Shown piece after piece: positions 46,265-56,429 of a DNA stretch of 64,000 nt. The stretch lies in assembly GCF_037893015.1 (NCBI RefSeq), contig NC_133658.1, positions 883,121,038 to 883,185,037 of the forward strand, in the 5' to 3' direction. Each line of letters opens with the position of its first letter. The first letter of the stretch is position 1. The DNA is from Macrotis lagotis. Taxonomy: Eukaryota > Chordata > Mammalia > Peramelemorphia > Peramelidae. Made by a program: the position numbers and the translations under genes. The notes below the pieces were generated by a model that worked only from the letters and a program-made list of their open reading frames with translations, was not told where the DNA came from and did no database searches.

Positions 46265-47030
46265 TGAGGAATGGGACAGAGGTCCAAGGTTAGGAAGACT
46301 TGGAAGAAAAGTCCAAAGAAAATATAGGTGATCAGTTGGTTGGTAGGACCTTGCTTATTTGTTTCAACGAACTAAGGTCCCCTTCTAGGGATGCCAGATT
46401 CTTTAACTGTCAAAACTTTGAGTAGAGGGAGGATTTTTGCTAGTCTATAGTGAAAAGTCTGTGCTTTTTTCCTTAAAGATCTGAGAAAAGCCCATGAGGT
46501 TGATACTGCAAACATCATGGCACCTGCTCTCCTACTGATGAGAGACGGCAAAGGATTTCAGCTGAGCCAGAAACTGGCAATGGTGTGTCCAGGGGAGCAG
46601 CACATCTGGATAAGCAGGGACAGCAGGGACTCGGATACTATAAAACCTACAGGGAGCTGAGAAGATAAAGGCAAGAGATGCCTTTCTAAGTGTGCCCCTT
46701 GAAGCATCCAAGTGGGCACATGGGCCCTATATTTGCCCTTTATATGGGCCCTTCATGTATTTTCTTCCTAATAATGTGTATATGTGGGAGACTGGAGCCC
46801 AGGTTTTGGGCTCCAGCTTTTCCTTAATTTCTTACTGTACCTCTTCATAAAATACTTTTTGCTTAGAATGAATTGTTCCCACTGGCTGACTATTAAAGCT
46901 AAACATATTGGTGGGGGCTTGTGAGTTATGGTTTTGGGAGATACGGACCCACAAGATATCCTGAATCTGCAATAACAATTCCCTGAGGGATAGGGGGACC
47001 TGCCTTGCAAACTTGGTGGATGCCTTCAGA
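46265..47030 (+). mobile_element. ERV LTR with primer-site remnant, ERV1-like (fossil)
   Basis: An abrupt end of the L2 copy is followed by a block of about 640 bases starting TG and ending CA (46904-46905). It has a TATA-like tttatatggg near 46738. A few bases after its end comes tggtgggggcttgt, resembling the tRNA-Pro primer site of gammaretrovirus-like elements. A short stretch of possible leader follows. The element is broken; no gag, pol or env remains were recognised. Confidence 0.4.
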
Positions 47031-47254
47031 TTTCACACCTATGAAATAAGCAGACTTTGACTATTGGTGCTCTGATAAAAGCAATATTCTAGAAAATCAT
47101 TTCTCATTTGTAACTGAGGCTTTTATTTTGAACTTGAATAAGTATGTCTGTGCTACAGAAGGAATTCTAATTTAAACAATAAACCACAACTTTGAATCCC
47201 TAGTTATTAGCTCCATTGTGTTGGATGAGAAAGAATGAAAGAAAAAGAGAAGAG

Positions 47255-47520
47255 TAAAATGTATACATATGTGGATATATAAACCAATACATGCATATAT
47301 GATATGTTATTATTATATAATATACATGTATATCAAATTATGTGTATATATTTATATTCTATATACTTATGCATGTAGAATATGTAGAGTATACAATATA
47401 ATATAGGTATATATATGGTTATGTATTAATAATCTAATGTTAATCTACATATGAGATTTCTATAGATAAATCTATATCTACCCATCTATCTAAATCTATA
47501 TAGATATAGGTATGTTCGAT
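47255..47520 (+). repeat. TA-rich low-complexity region
   Basis: Imperfect TATATG, ATATAC and TCTA units. Confidence 0.85.
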
Positions 47521-47639
47521 GTTTCCAAAATGTTATCTGTGAGCTAGGGAGACTAGGTAGTTGAATATGTGATTTTACTGATAGGGAGAATTCCCAGGAA
47601 GGCTACCCACCTCACCAGTACAGATCTCTGCCCAAATTG

Positions 47640-47860
47640 TAGCTTTAAGGTCACATGGTCAGTGTCACAGGTGGGACTTGAACCCACATCTTTCTAACTG
47701 AGGTAGTTCTCTATAGGCTATTTCTCAGGTGGGCACTGTGAATATTATTATTATTACTATTATTATTCCCATTGTACAGATTAGGAAACTGAGAGTGTTC
47801 AAGGTAAAATGACTTATATCAAGATTAGGATCTAAACTCAGCTCCTTCCTGCCCCCCTGT
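47640..47860 (-). mobile_element. MIR-type SINE pieces
   Basis: Two adjacent antisense pieces: gtcacatggtcagtgtcac and cccattgtacagattaggaaac, with an ATT run near 47740-47768. Confidence 0.65.
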
Positions 47861-48032
47861 TAAGAGCTGCTCCCACTACAGCACCAGTTACCAGATCCCA
47901 TGCCAACAAACCAGGGGATCGAAGGAGAAGTCTCTTATGAGAAGAGCTGGAGAGCTCCCAATAGTTGTTTGTTTAGTATTTTATTTAGACTGGAAATGAA
48001 AATAGCTCCACCAGAAGGCTCAGTCCATATGC

Positions 48033-48038
48033 TTTATT
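48033..48038 (-). terminator. CORT: CORT polyadenylation signal
   Basis: AATAAA on the minus strand (tttatt as given), 145-150 bases after the CORT stop: the only clear signal near the gene end. Confidence 0.75.
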
Positions 48039-48181
48039 GGAAGGGGGACAAACAAACTCTTATGTCATACAGGACAAGACAACATTCACAAGTAAAGAAA
48101 ATCGGGGGCCTGCATTAATTCAGCTTTGAGGAGCTGGGAGGGGAGGGAGGGAAGAGGGAGGAGAGGGGGCCCCGAATTCTC

Positions 48182-48397
48182 TCAGCAGGAGGAGAAAGTC
48201 TTCCAGAAGAAGTTCTTGCAGGGGGTCTTCTCCCGAGGTGAAGCTTGGTTCGCTAGAGCCCTCCCATCTCTCTTGGAGAAAGCCATCTCCTCGGCCCCCA
48301 CCAGAGGCATCTCACCCCCACGGGAGGTCCAGTCGTATAAGGAAAAAAGGAAAGCCAACAGGTCGCTCCCCTTTCCTTCTGCCACTTCCTTCAGGGG
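48182..48397 (-). CDS. CORT: CORT coding exon 2 (mature peptide)
   Basis: Acceptor tcttttcccaag, then CCC CTG AAG in phase with exon 1. Includes the receptor-binding FWKT core and the two cysteines that should form the ring. TGC is followed directly by TGA (48184-48182). Residues before the peptide read SPREK, close to APRERK in prosomatostatin. Confidence 0.96.
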   Translation of the reverse strand, partial: PLKEVAEGKGSDLLAFLFSLYDWTSRGGEMPLVGAEEMAFSKRDGRALANQASPREKTPCKNFFWKTFSSC

Positions 48398-51148
48398 CTT
48401 GGGAAAAGAAGTAAGCTGCGATTACTCGGGGTTAGAAGAAAGAAAAACACTCTGCTAAGTCAATGAGGGGGTCCCCTAGTAGTAGGTAGGGAGTCAACCT
48501 GTGATCCAAGGTGCTGGACCTATCCCTGCCCCCCCCCCCCCAGGCAACTGCCTAAGACTTCTGAGCCACTTAAGTTGCTGGTCTCTATCGGTGGAGGGAG
48601 TTTCCATACTGGGAGGCCCGAACTCTGGCTCTCTCTAGGCGCTTGTCTAAAATAAAAGCAGCATAGCTCAGATAGCCCGGGAAAACCACACTTTCCTACT
48701 TAAGAGGTCCTGGACAGAAAAGTTTGAGGAAGACTCTGAAACAGAAGATGTGGGAACTTCCTCCTTTTAAATCTCCCCCTTGCTAATGAAATCAAGAACA
48801 GAAGCTTGTGTAAGTCCCCAGACCCCTCTAGGCTTTTATGTCCTCATTAGTAAAGTGAGGGTCCTGTCCAGATAGTTAGAGTCCTCTAGGATCCCTCATC
48901 AGCAGGGATTCTTAACCTGTGGTCTGTGGACTTGTTTTGTTTTGTTTTGTTTTAGAAAAAAGAGTTTGACATCAAATCCTGCTTCAGACACTTAAGACTT
49001 AACTTAGCTGTGAGACCTTGGACAAGTCACTTAACCCCATTGCCTTGCAAAAATAAAAAAAAACAAAAACAAAAAAAAGATTTTGACACTTTGATAGAAT
49101 TCATTTCTTCGGGAAGCCTTTGTATTTTCTTTTAACTTTATTCTGAGGAGGGATTCATATATTTCACTGGACTAGCCAAAGGGGTCCAGGATATACAGAA
49201 AAAAAGCTTAAGAACATCTGGGAAGTTCTAAAGGGAAGGAAAAAAGATCATTCTCACAACACAGCAGGAATGATCCCCCCCACTCACAGAACATATTTTG
49301 GGGGTAAGAAAAAAGGGAAAATTGAATAAAGAGACACCCACAATTGTTTTCTGATTCAGTGAACATGAAAACTTGCTCTCAAAAAACTTCTTTTATATAA
49401 ACTCCTTTTAATAAATACTATGTCCTGTGTATATCATGTATCAAGGGGGCCTTCATAGACATAAAAACATTAATGCAAGAGAGAAAAATTGAAGAAATGA
49501 ATGTGGCTGAATCATCAGTTGTAGAAGACCAATTACTGAATATAACATAAGGAAAAGTTTTCTAACATTTAGAAATGTCCCAAAGTGGGAAGGTGCCCTG
49601 AAAGTCTGCAAATAGTGATTGCATGCATCCTTTGGCTTATAAGGATACTATAGTTGGAATTTTTGATCAGATCTGGATTGGATTAGATGTTTTCTGAGGA
49701 TCCTTTCTACTCAGAGATTCTGTGATTTGAAATATATATATATATATATATGTATATATTACATATATTATATATATATATTATATATATATTTAACCTT
49801 CTATATTATGGTTTCAATTCCCAATATTCAATTCTCACTTTTTTCCAGATTCTCTAGCAAAGCCTATTTTCTGCCAGGCAGCAAAAGATGTTGGGATGAT
49901 AAATGGGCAGCTCGAGCAACTGCCTGTGATTTTAGAGAAAAATCCATTTTTAATGGCCAAGTTTATGTACTCTCTCTTGGAACTTTTTCAAAAAGGAAAA
50001 AATAGGGAGAAAATGAAAAATAAATCACCTTGTAAATTTTAAGATTCTCAATGGAGAATTTAATGATGTCAGTTTTCACCACAGAGAACATTTACTCTAT
50101 AAATTAACATTTCCAAAGCACGTGTGTGATTCATACACACAGTGGCAGCTGTGATTGTCTGAGAAAAGATTGGATTCCTCTCACTGAGGACTTTGGAACC
50201 CCAGATGGATACTCTTCTTGAGTTTTTATAAGGGAGATTGAACCTGAAGACTTGTCCCGTTTAAGGTTGGTTGGTTAGCTCTAGGGAAGAGGGGAGGGGT
50301 CCCCCATGATTAATGAATCCCAAGAGCCCAGAGCTGGAAGACCCCTTGGTTCCTATATAGTTCAGCCTGGATCTGACCAAACAAGTAATCATTCATCTTT
50401 TGCTTTTAGACCTCCAGTGACAGGGAGCTCACCACCCTCAAGACAGTCCATTTCTCCTTTGGCTATCTCTCATCAGGAAGTTTTTCCTCTGAAACAAGGA
50501 GTATTCCTGAGAATCTTCTGCAGACCCCCACTTTGATGTGCACCTCAACAGTGGCCTAGAAGCCTAGGCTTCTGTCACAGGGGGCATGCGCAGGCTAAGG
50601 GTATATTCTAGGACATTGTCCCCTCTGGGAGTTGAGGACTAGGAAGGCTGGGCACGGATCTTGGCAGGAATCTGGAAGAAGGGGAAGTGGAGGAATGATC
50701 ACTTTCTTCAGCCCTTCAAGGGGAGATCAAGGTTCTTAAAGTAGGGAGAAAGGAAAAAACACAGACTTGATCATTCTGATGAGGGATCCTAGAGGACTCT
50801 ATCTGGACGGGACCCTCACTTTACTAATGAGGAAACAAAAGCCTAGAGGGGTCTGGGGACTTACACAGGGTGAAAATTAGAACATCAGGGATGGGGATGC
50901 TATTGAAACCACAGATGTGGCAAAGAATTAAGAGTAAAAGAGATGGGGGGGGGGGTTACAAGTTTACCAAAGCCACAGGGAGGAGTGTCTTCCCATTTGC
51001 CCTCACTTACCTTACTGCTTTTCAAGGTGAGACCATCTTCCAGGGGAAGGGCTGCTGTGGTCATAGCCCAGGAGATCAGAAGTAGAAAGCAAAGTGACCC
51101 TGAGAGCTTCCAGCTGCCCAGGGACTGATGCATCTTTTTAGTTCTCAT
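48182..51148 (-). CDS. CORT: CORT (cortistatin precursor), whole coding span, two exons
   Basis: Secreted neuropeptide precursor of the somatostatin family, acting through somatostatin receptors. Exons join as 51148-51011 and 48397-48182, phase 0, 117 residues (112 if the second ATG at 51133 is used; human has 105). It begins with a signal peptide whose hydrophobic core is CFLLLISWAM, followed by TTAALPLEDG, close to ALPLEGG just after the human signal. Exon 2 has LLAFLFSLYDWTS, against human LLTFLAWWFEWTS, then a KR pair, then the peptide TPCKNFFWKTFSSC and stop. The placental C-terminal lysine is absent. Position and strand relative to DFFA agree with human. Start choice: the ATG at 51148 is the first in frame and has A at -3. 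Confidence 0.95.
48905..49220 (-). mobile_element. Ancient DNA-transposon-like repeat split by a SINE
   Basis: Begins with cagggattcttaacctgtgg and ends ggggtccaggatatacagaa ... gcttaagaacatctgg: inverted termini of the element also seen at 33340 and 34385. A decayed SINE sits at about 48960-49078. Confidence 0.6.
48960..49078 (+). mobile_element. tRNA-like SINE, head lost
   Basis: catcaaatcctgcttcagac, acttagctgtgagaccttgg, ccccattgccttgcaaaaa, A-rich tail. Confidence 0.8.
49540..49722 (+). mobile_element. L3/CR1 LINE 3' end
   Basis: taaggaaaagttttctaac, aatgtcccaaagtggga, agattctgtgatttga: sense L3 tail. Confidence 0.6.
49728..49795 (+). repeat. (AT)n microsatellite
   Basis: TATATA runs with ca and gt interruptions. 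Confidence 0.92.
50320..50560 (-). mobile_element. L3/CR1 LINE 3' end
   Basis: Antisense L3 tail: cccagagctggaagaccc, acctccagtgacagggag, ctcaccaccctcaagacag, tcatcaggaagtttttcc. Confidence 0.7.
51011..51148 (-). CDS. CORT: CORT coding exon 1 (signal peptide)
   Basis: Encodes MRTKKMHQSLGSWKLSG, the hydrophobic core, ALPLEDG and LTLKSSK, ending at a strong gtaagt donor. A second ATG at 51133 is five codons in. A CAG-type triplet repeat lies immediately upstream and stays in the same open frame back to 51190, but without an ATG. Confidence 0.9.
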
Positions 51149-51182
51149 TGTTGCTGCTGCTGCTACTGCTGCTACTGCTACT
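51149..51182 (-). repeat. CAG/TAG triplet repeat before CORT
   Basis: On the minus strand, alternating GCA, GTA and GCA triplets end directly at the first CORT ATG; in the transcript it would be 5' untranslated sequence. Confidence 0.85.
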
Positions 51183-51214
51183 GACTTCACTCAGCTGCTC
51201 CAAAATTAATGTCT

Positions 51215-51350
51215 CTGCTTTTGATGGAGGGGTGGGCTTTTTTTTTAAACTGTAAGCTCAACCTCCAGATGGTTTGTTTTGTTTTCATTTTTTTTTCTCT
51301 CTCAAATATTCCCTCCCCCTTTTCTTTGCTCAAGGAGTGACGCAGGAAGA
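51215..51350 (-). promoter_or_regulatory. CORT: CORT promoter region (tentative)
   Basis: Minus strand: a TATA-like tttaaaaaaa at about 51239-51249, roughly 95 bases before the first ATG, and TGACGCA at 51338-51344, a CRE/AP-1-like half site. Prosomatostatin has a CRE just upstream of its TATA box; the comparison is only suggestive. Confidence 0.35.
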
Positions 51351-51559
51351 GAGGGAGCAATTAGAGGCCCCCAAATGCTCTCGGGCTTTGGGTTGAATCT
51401 TGGATTAAAGTCCCAACCTCCTTAACTTGCCCTGGGTTTTCTGATGGGGGGGTCCCTTCAGTGCATTGAGCTTCTGACCCCCCCAATTGTTCATGCCCTT
51501 TCTCTTCTCTTCCCCAAAGTGCCACCCTTGGATGATCACCATCCACTTCTATTGTCTTT

Positions 51560-51718
51560 ATCTTGTGTGCTCATGTTTGTTTATATGTGGCTCCCCCCTA
51601 TGAGAACAGAAACTTCTTGAGGTCAGGAGCTGTTTGACTTTTTATATTGTTTTGTTTGTCCATTCCCCTCCCTATCTCTCCCCAAACATGCACCTAGCAC
51701 CTAATTTGTGAACTGATT
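51560..51718 (+). mobile_element. L2 LINE 3' fragment
   Basis: gagaacagaaacttcttgagg, caggagctgtttgact. Confidence 0.5.
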
Positions 51719-51879
51719 ATTTGGTATTTTTTTTTGACAAGGTAATGGGGGTAAGTGATTTGCCCAAGGCCACACAGCTAGGTAATTATTAAGTGTCTGA
51801 GATCGAATTTAAACTCAGGTCCTCCTGACTCCAGGGCCGGTGCTCTATCCACTCTGCCACCCAGCTGCCCCCTACCATA
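51719..51879 (-). mobile_element. tRNA-like SINE (WSINE1-like)
   Basis: Complete antisense short SINE; aactgatt at 51711-51718 and 51880-51887. Confidence 0.88.
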
Positions 51880-52094
51880 AACTGATTTTTTAAAAAACAA
51901 AACTATTTCTTCACCTGTTCATTCTAGTCATTGGAGCAAGAAAGTTTGAATACAAAATAAAGTGGCTAATGATAAATTTAGCCTTGAATTAGAAACCCAA
52001 GTCAGAATTCAAAGAAGAGGGTCAAGGCAGGACTTTTTTTGGGGGGGGGATTACTCCTGTTTTCAGTGCAATACATCTAGGTAGGGTGAGTACA

Positions 52095-52497
52095 GAGAAC
52101 TGAACTTGGAGTCAGCAAGAACCTATCTAGTTCTTATCTTCTTCCTCGATACTAGTAGGTAATCACAAAGCCATTTCATCCCTCCAAGTCTCAGTTTACT
52201 CCTCTGTAAATTGGGGGTAATACTTCTCTGGCAACTAACTCACAGGGTTGTTGAGAGCCTCCAATACTGCATGCAAAGGGTTAAATCAATCCAAAAAGAT
52301 CAATGTCAATCATTATTATTAACAGAAGGAAGGAAAGCTGGTGAAGGTTAAAGAGTATGAGCAACTGGAGAACTGGAAAGAATGGGGAGTTTACCTACAC
52401 AGTGTCACCTGTGCAACCCTGAGCAAGTCACTTCAGGCCTCCGTTTCCTCATCTGTAAATTAAGTGCTTGGAACTATCCAGCTCTGATTCTGTGATC
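52095..52497 (+). mobile_element. Two MIR-type SINE copies
   Basis: 52095-52322 (aagtctcagtttactcctctg, tcacagggttgttgagagcc) and 52400-52497 (ctgagcaagtcacttcagg, gtttcctcatctgtaaatt). Confidence 0.75.
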
Positions 52498-52959
52498 ATT
52501 TGGGAGGGAGTGTAGAATGGGGAAGGAGGGGGAGGGAGAGATCAAGTGTCAAATAGTGATGAGTTCAAGGAGGATGAGACCTGGAAAAACAGCCCTTGGG
52601 TTGAGTCATTAAGAAGTCATTAGTGCCCTTGGTGAGAAGAGCTTCAGTAAAGGGGTGAGGAAAAAGCTGGCCATGACATAGCCAGGTTTCATCAGGGATG
52701 TCAGAGAAAGGTCTCCCTACTAGGAAGAAGGCTGAAAAAAAGCTTCGTTCAATGACTTCTAGCTGTAGGGTTTTATGGTTCTGCAAAGTGAATAATCTTC
52801 CCCCAATTAACCTTTTTAGTAAATCTGGATTTTAATAGATCAGGTTTGTTCCATCCCAACAGCTACCCTTCTGTCTATAGAATAAAAGCCTCATTGCCAT
52901 AGCTTCTGTTAATGTGGATAATTAGAAGTGAGCAAGGCTGATTTATGGGAAACCTCTTC

Positions 52960-53262
52960 AGCAATTGCCGTAATTAGGAAAACCATAGATATGTATTATT
53001 TTAAGTGTATTTTACTGAAGCCTTTTGTCTTTATGGCATAGCTTATTTCTGCCCCTTTCCCTGGTTGAACTCTTCTGTAAGACAAAGAAAAATAACAAGC
53101 AAAAGCATCCAATTCAGTGATTGTGTCTGAAAATGCATACAATGTTCTGTTCTAGGAGTCCCTCACCTTTCTGTCATAAAAGAGGATCTTATTCACAAGC
53201 TATCTATGTGCTCGGTGCTGTGTGATCCTGGGCCATGGTCATTCAAAGTCATTTCTAAAAAT
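52960..53262 (+). repeat. Diverged direct repeat, copy 2 (partner 41300-41780)
   Basis: ttttactgaagccttttgtc, gattgtgtctgaaaatgc and acaatgttctgttctagg parallel the 41.3-kb block in order. CORT lies between the two copies. Confidence 0.55.
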
Positions 53263-53271
53263 TATTTCTTT

Positions 53272-53550
53272 TAAGCTTTCATGGTGGCTTATATGTCTGC
53301 AGTCCCTGATACTGGTTGATTGATTCTGATACAGACTGAGACTGGTGGATTGATTCTAAACTTCAGTGTTCAAAGCCAATCAGGTGTTCACACTAATCTA
53401 GTACCAATATGGGGAGTCTAAGGGGTTAACTGACCCAGGTCAGAAATGGAGTAGGTCAAAGCTCCCATGCTGATCATCAGTATTGGGATTTGACCCGTGA
53501 ATGTCCAAGGCACCTTCAGCTGGATGAGACAGAGAGACTCAGTCTTTGTA
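53272..53550 (+). pseudogene. 7SL (SRP RNA) pseudogene
   Basis: The order of 7SL RNA is kept almost end to end: catggtggcttatatgtctg, cagtccctgatactggttg, the region near caatcaggtgttcacact, tagtaccaatatgggga, acccaggtcagaaatggag, aggtcaaagctcccatgc, tgatcatcagtattggga, and finally tccaaggcaccttcagctgg and actcagtctttg. Roughly 280 bases against about 300. Many changes show it is not a working gene. SRP RNA normally scaffolds the signal recognition particle. It is not a SINE: the central S domain is present. Confidence 0.88.
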
Positions 53551-53904
53551 CAGTTGGTATTTGGAATAGGGGCATATGGGATGTTCCAGGAGCAAGTAGC
53601 GCCTGTGGTGCGAAGGCTGCTAAATCCTTTTCAGGGCTGCTTAGTGAGCTTTGGTGTCCACCTGATTCACCCAACTCTCACCTGTGACTCCAACACTGTA
53701 ACATGCACAGCAACCACACCTCGATAAACCATCTGGGCAGACAAGTGAAACCAGGTTGAAGGTAACCAACGGTCCTCAAACCCATTGGTGAATTAGAGGG
53801 ATATCTCCCCCAAGCATGGAGAATAGTCAGATGAGAATAATTTGTTCCCAGAGTCATGAAGGCAGCTGAAACAGTTGCTGTAGAGCCCTTAAGAGCTTGG
53901 CCAG

Positions 53905-54106
53905 ATGTTGAGTTGAAGATGCCAAGGTCACCCACTGAATCCTGGGCCATTGCCAGTCATCCAGACTTTTATCCTGCCACTGGACTTGGATGATCAGGAA
54001 GAGAGAATGAGGCTAATGACTCTGTGCATCTCTGCCTCACTTCAATCTAGTTCACATGGGCACATCACCTCATGATGTCACTGGCCCTCTTTAAAAATGA
54101 AGGACA
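53905..54106 (+). mobile_element. Long marsupial SINE (third type), head lost
   Basis: gaatcctgggccattgccag, ccactggacttggatgatc, catcacctcatgatgtcac; its aatgaaggacaacaaac tail resumes after the next SINE. Confidence 0.75.
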
Positions 54107-54258
54107 GGAGGCGGCTAGGTGGCGCAGTGGATAGAGCACCGGCCTTGGAGTCAGGAGTACCTGGGTTCAAATCCCACCTCAGACACTTAATAATTACCTA
54201 GCCGTGTGGCCTTGGACAAGCCACTTAACCCCACGGCCTTGAAAAAAATCTAAAAAAA
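54107..54258 (+). mobile_element. tRNA-like SINE in the tail of another SINE
   Basis: Complete short SINE between 14-base flanks aaaaatgaaggaca at 54093-54106 and 54259-54272. Confidence 0.92.
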
Positions 54259-54369
54259 AAAAATGAAGGACAACAAACTGGAATAAATTGTCCATGCCCT
54301 TTAATCTAGGAGACTTCTAAGAGGAAGTTCTGGAAAGACCAAGCTCCAATAGGGACCAAAATATCCCTA

Positions 54370-54880
54370 GCAACCCTTCACATGTTAGCAAAGAACTGGA
54401 AACAAAATGAGCATCAAATGATTAGAGAATAGCTGAAGAAAATGGGACATGGGAAATAGAAGGTTCAAGAACTCAGAGCCATGATGCAGAGTGAAGGAAG
54501 CAGAACCAACTTATTTGGGGGGTGATGATGTTCTGACTTGGGACTTCACTGCATTAGAGAACTCCAGGTCAAGAAATGCCACGCAGACTGGCAACTGTTC
54601 TGCTCCTTCCAGTCACAGAGAGTTGGCATTGACAGGTTAAGTCAGTGGTTAAGCTGGCTGTGGGTCACCCAGCCAGTGTGCGTCAGAGGGAGAGAGAGCA
54701 AGCTTGAGTCCAGTCTTTCTGGCTCTGAGGATGAGGGTCTCTCTTTCTCTCTCTTTCTCTCTCTTCACCTCTTTCCCACTCTCCCTGCCCTCTTTAAAAA
54801 ATGTTTATTTCCAATTCAAAATTCTCTCCCTCCCTCCAGCCCCTTCCCCATTCACTGAGAAGGCAAGAACTGAGGCTGGG
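54370..54880. mobile_element. Old L1 3' fragments
   Basis: 54370-54525 has tagcaaagaactggaaac and gatgcagagtgaaggaagcag (plus). 54790-54880 has ttccaattcaaaattctctc and cactgagaaggcaag (minus). Confidence 0.4.
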
Positions 54881-55654
54881 ACTCTACATCACAGTAGTCT
54901 CTCTCACTTGGTGACTGAAAATGTAAATGAAAAAATTATCAACAGGAAGCTGAAATATCAATAATAGTCCCAGAAGAAGAAATAATAAAACATACCTCCC
55001 TCCTTCTGACAGAAAGGTGGGGGACTACTAGGGCTGAATGTTGTATAATGCAGTCATCACATTGGATTTATTGTACCCAACTGTGTTTCTTTATTACAAA
55101 GTATGGTTAGATTTGGAGATGGTGGGGAAGAGTTTTTTCCCAGAAATGTCTGTGAGGTGAAAACAAGGGAATCTATAAAAGCTATTTTTTTAAAAAAAAT
55201 AAATGGAAAAAAAAATGACTCCTTGGAGGGAGATTCAGACCTGACTCTAGGATGCTAAGAATCAAAAGACTGTAAGAGTCAGATCATTCTGGCAGGAGCT
55301 GGTTTCTGGCAATGTATCAGTGGGGCTTTGCAAGTCTTAACTATGCTCAGAATGTTTTGAAGAATGCAGCAGGACTACTCAGAACTGTAGTGGGAATCGA
55401 ATAAATTCAGAAGAGCCCGAGAAGAAAATTCAGCTGCTGGAGGAGTAACTTGGTCTGGGCAGCTGTGCCTTTGTCCCAGGCAAATGAGGAGTTTGGGAAT
55501 TGAGGAAGCATAGATAGCATCTTCCCAGAAATACATTCTCATCACAGTGGGCTAGGCATCTCCTTCTTCACCAGCTGGGTTGGCTTCCCTGCCCCACCCC
55601 TGCTTGCCTCAGGTGAAATTTTTTTCTAATTCCGGTTCAATTTAGCAATGTGGT

Positions 55655-55860
55655 TGTTTCTTGCTTGTTATAGTGGAAATGGCCTTGGTTTGAGTCAGCA
55701 AACTTAGGACCTCATCCCATATCTGTCCCTGACTGCGTGTGTGGTCTTAGGCAGGTCACTTAAATTCTAAAACCCTCAGTTTCTCCATTTGTCAATCAAT
55801 ATACATTTAGGAAGCTCCTACTATGTGCCAGTAATCATGCTAAATAACAAAAAGAAGAAA
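55655..55860. mobile_element. MIR (+) then L2 3' end (-)
   Basis: 55655-55800: gtggtcttaggcaggtcact. 55795-55860: caatatacatttaggaagc, tcctactatgtgccag. Confidence 0.6.
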
Positions 55861-56084
55861 AAGAAGTTCCAGATGGTATTTTTAGACATCATTTGATACC
55901 TCCCACCTCTAAAATTTGGTGATGGAAATCTCTGAGAAAATAGTTTAAAGAGGACTCTCCAAAAGGGAAATATGAAATGGAATAAAAAAGGAAAAGAGAA
56001 ATCAGAATTCCAGAAAAGTTATGAAAACTGTCATGAAGGATCGCGGAATTATTCCTCAAGCATAAGATTCTGCATTATAGACAG

Positions 56085-56250
56085 AGCTGGAAGGGACCTC
56101 AGAGGTAGTCAGTCATCTTCTCATCCCAATCACCCCATTGTATAAAGGAAGAAACTGAGGTTCAGAAGGTTGATCATACAGATATGAGGGGACAGAACCT
56201 GTCTAGACCTAATCTTCCTATCGTTGAACCGCAACTCAGATATCAATGGA
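56085..56250 (-). mobile_element. MIR-type fragment
   Basis: gctggaagggacctcagagg, ccccattgtataaaggaagaaac, ctgaggttcagaagg. Confidence 0.5.
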
Positions 56251-56429
56251 AATGCCCATTCAAGGACAGTGGAATTAGGAGACAAGGCTGACCTCTATGT
56301 CATAACCAATGAGCATATGATGCAGTTCTTGAACCCATGCCTTCTGGAGTCCAATCCAACAATCTACCCACTATGCCACATTTATTAAATACCAACTACA
56401 CACAAAGCTTTGTGTTGGGCTATTTGGTT

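Larger units (their letters stand above)
48398..51010 (-). other. CORT: CORT intron 1
   Basis: 2.6-kb intron with a DNA-transposon remnant, a SINE, two L3 3' ends and an AT microsatellite (listed separately). The stretches 48400-48900 and 50560-51000 hold no recognised element, apart from a poly-G run at 50945-50954. Confidence 0.85.

Noticed and set aside
51188-51190. GTG at 51190 as CORT start
   Set aside because: No ATG there; it would translate the triplet repeat ahead of the signal peptide. The ATGs at 51148 and 51133 fit better.
53272-53550. A working SRP RNA gene
   Set aside because: Too many changes from the 7SL sequence throughout, so called a pseudogene.
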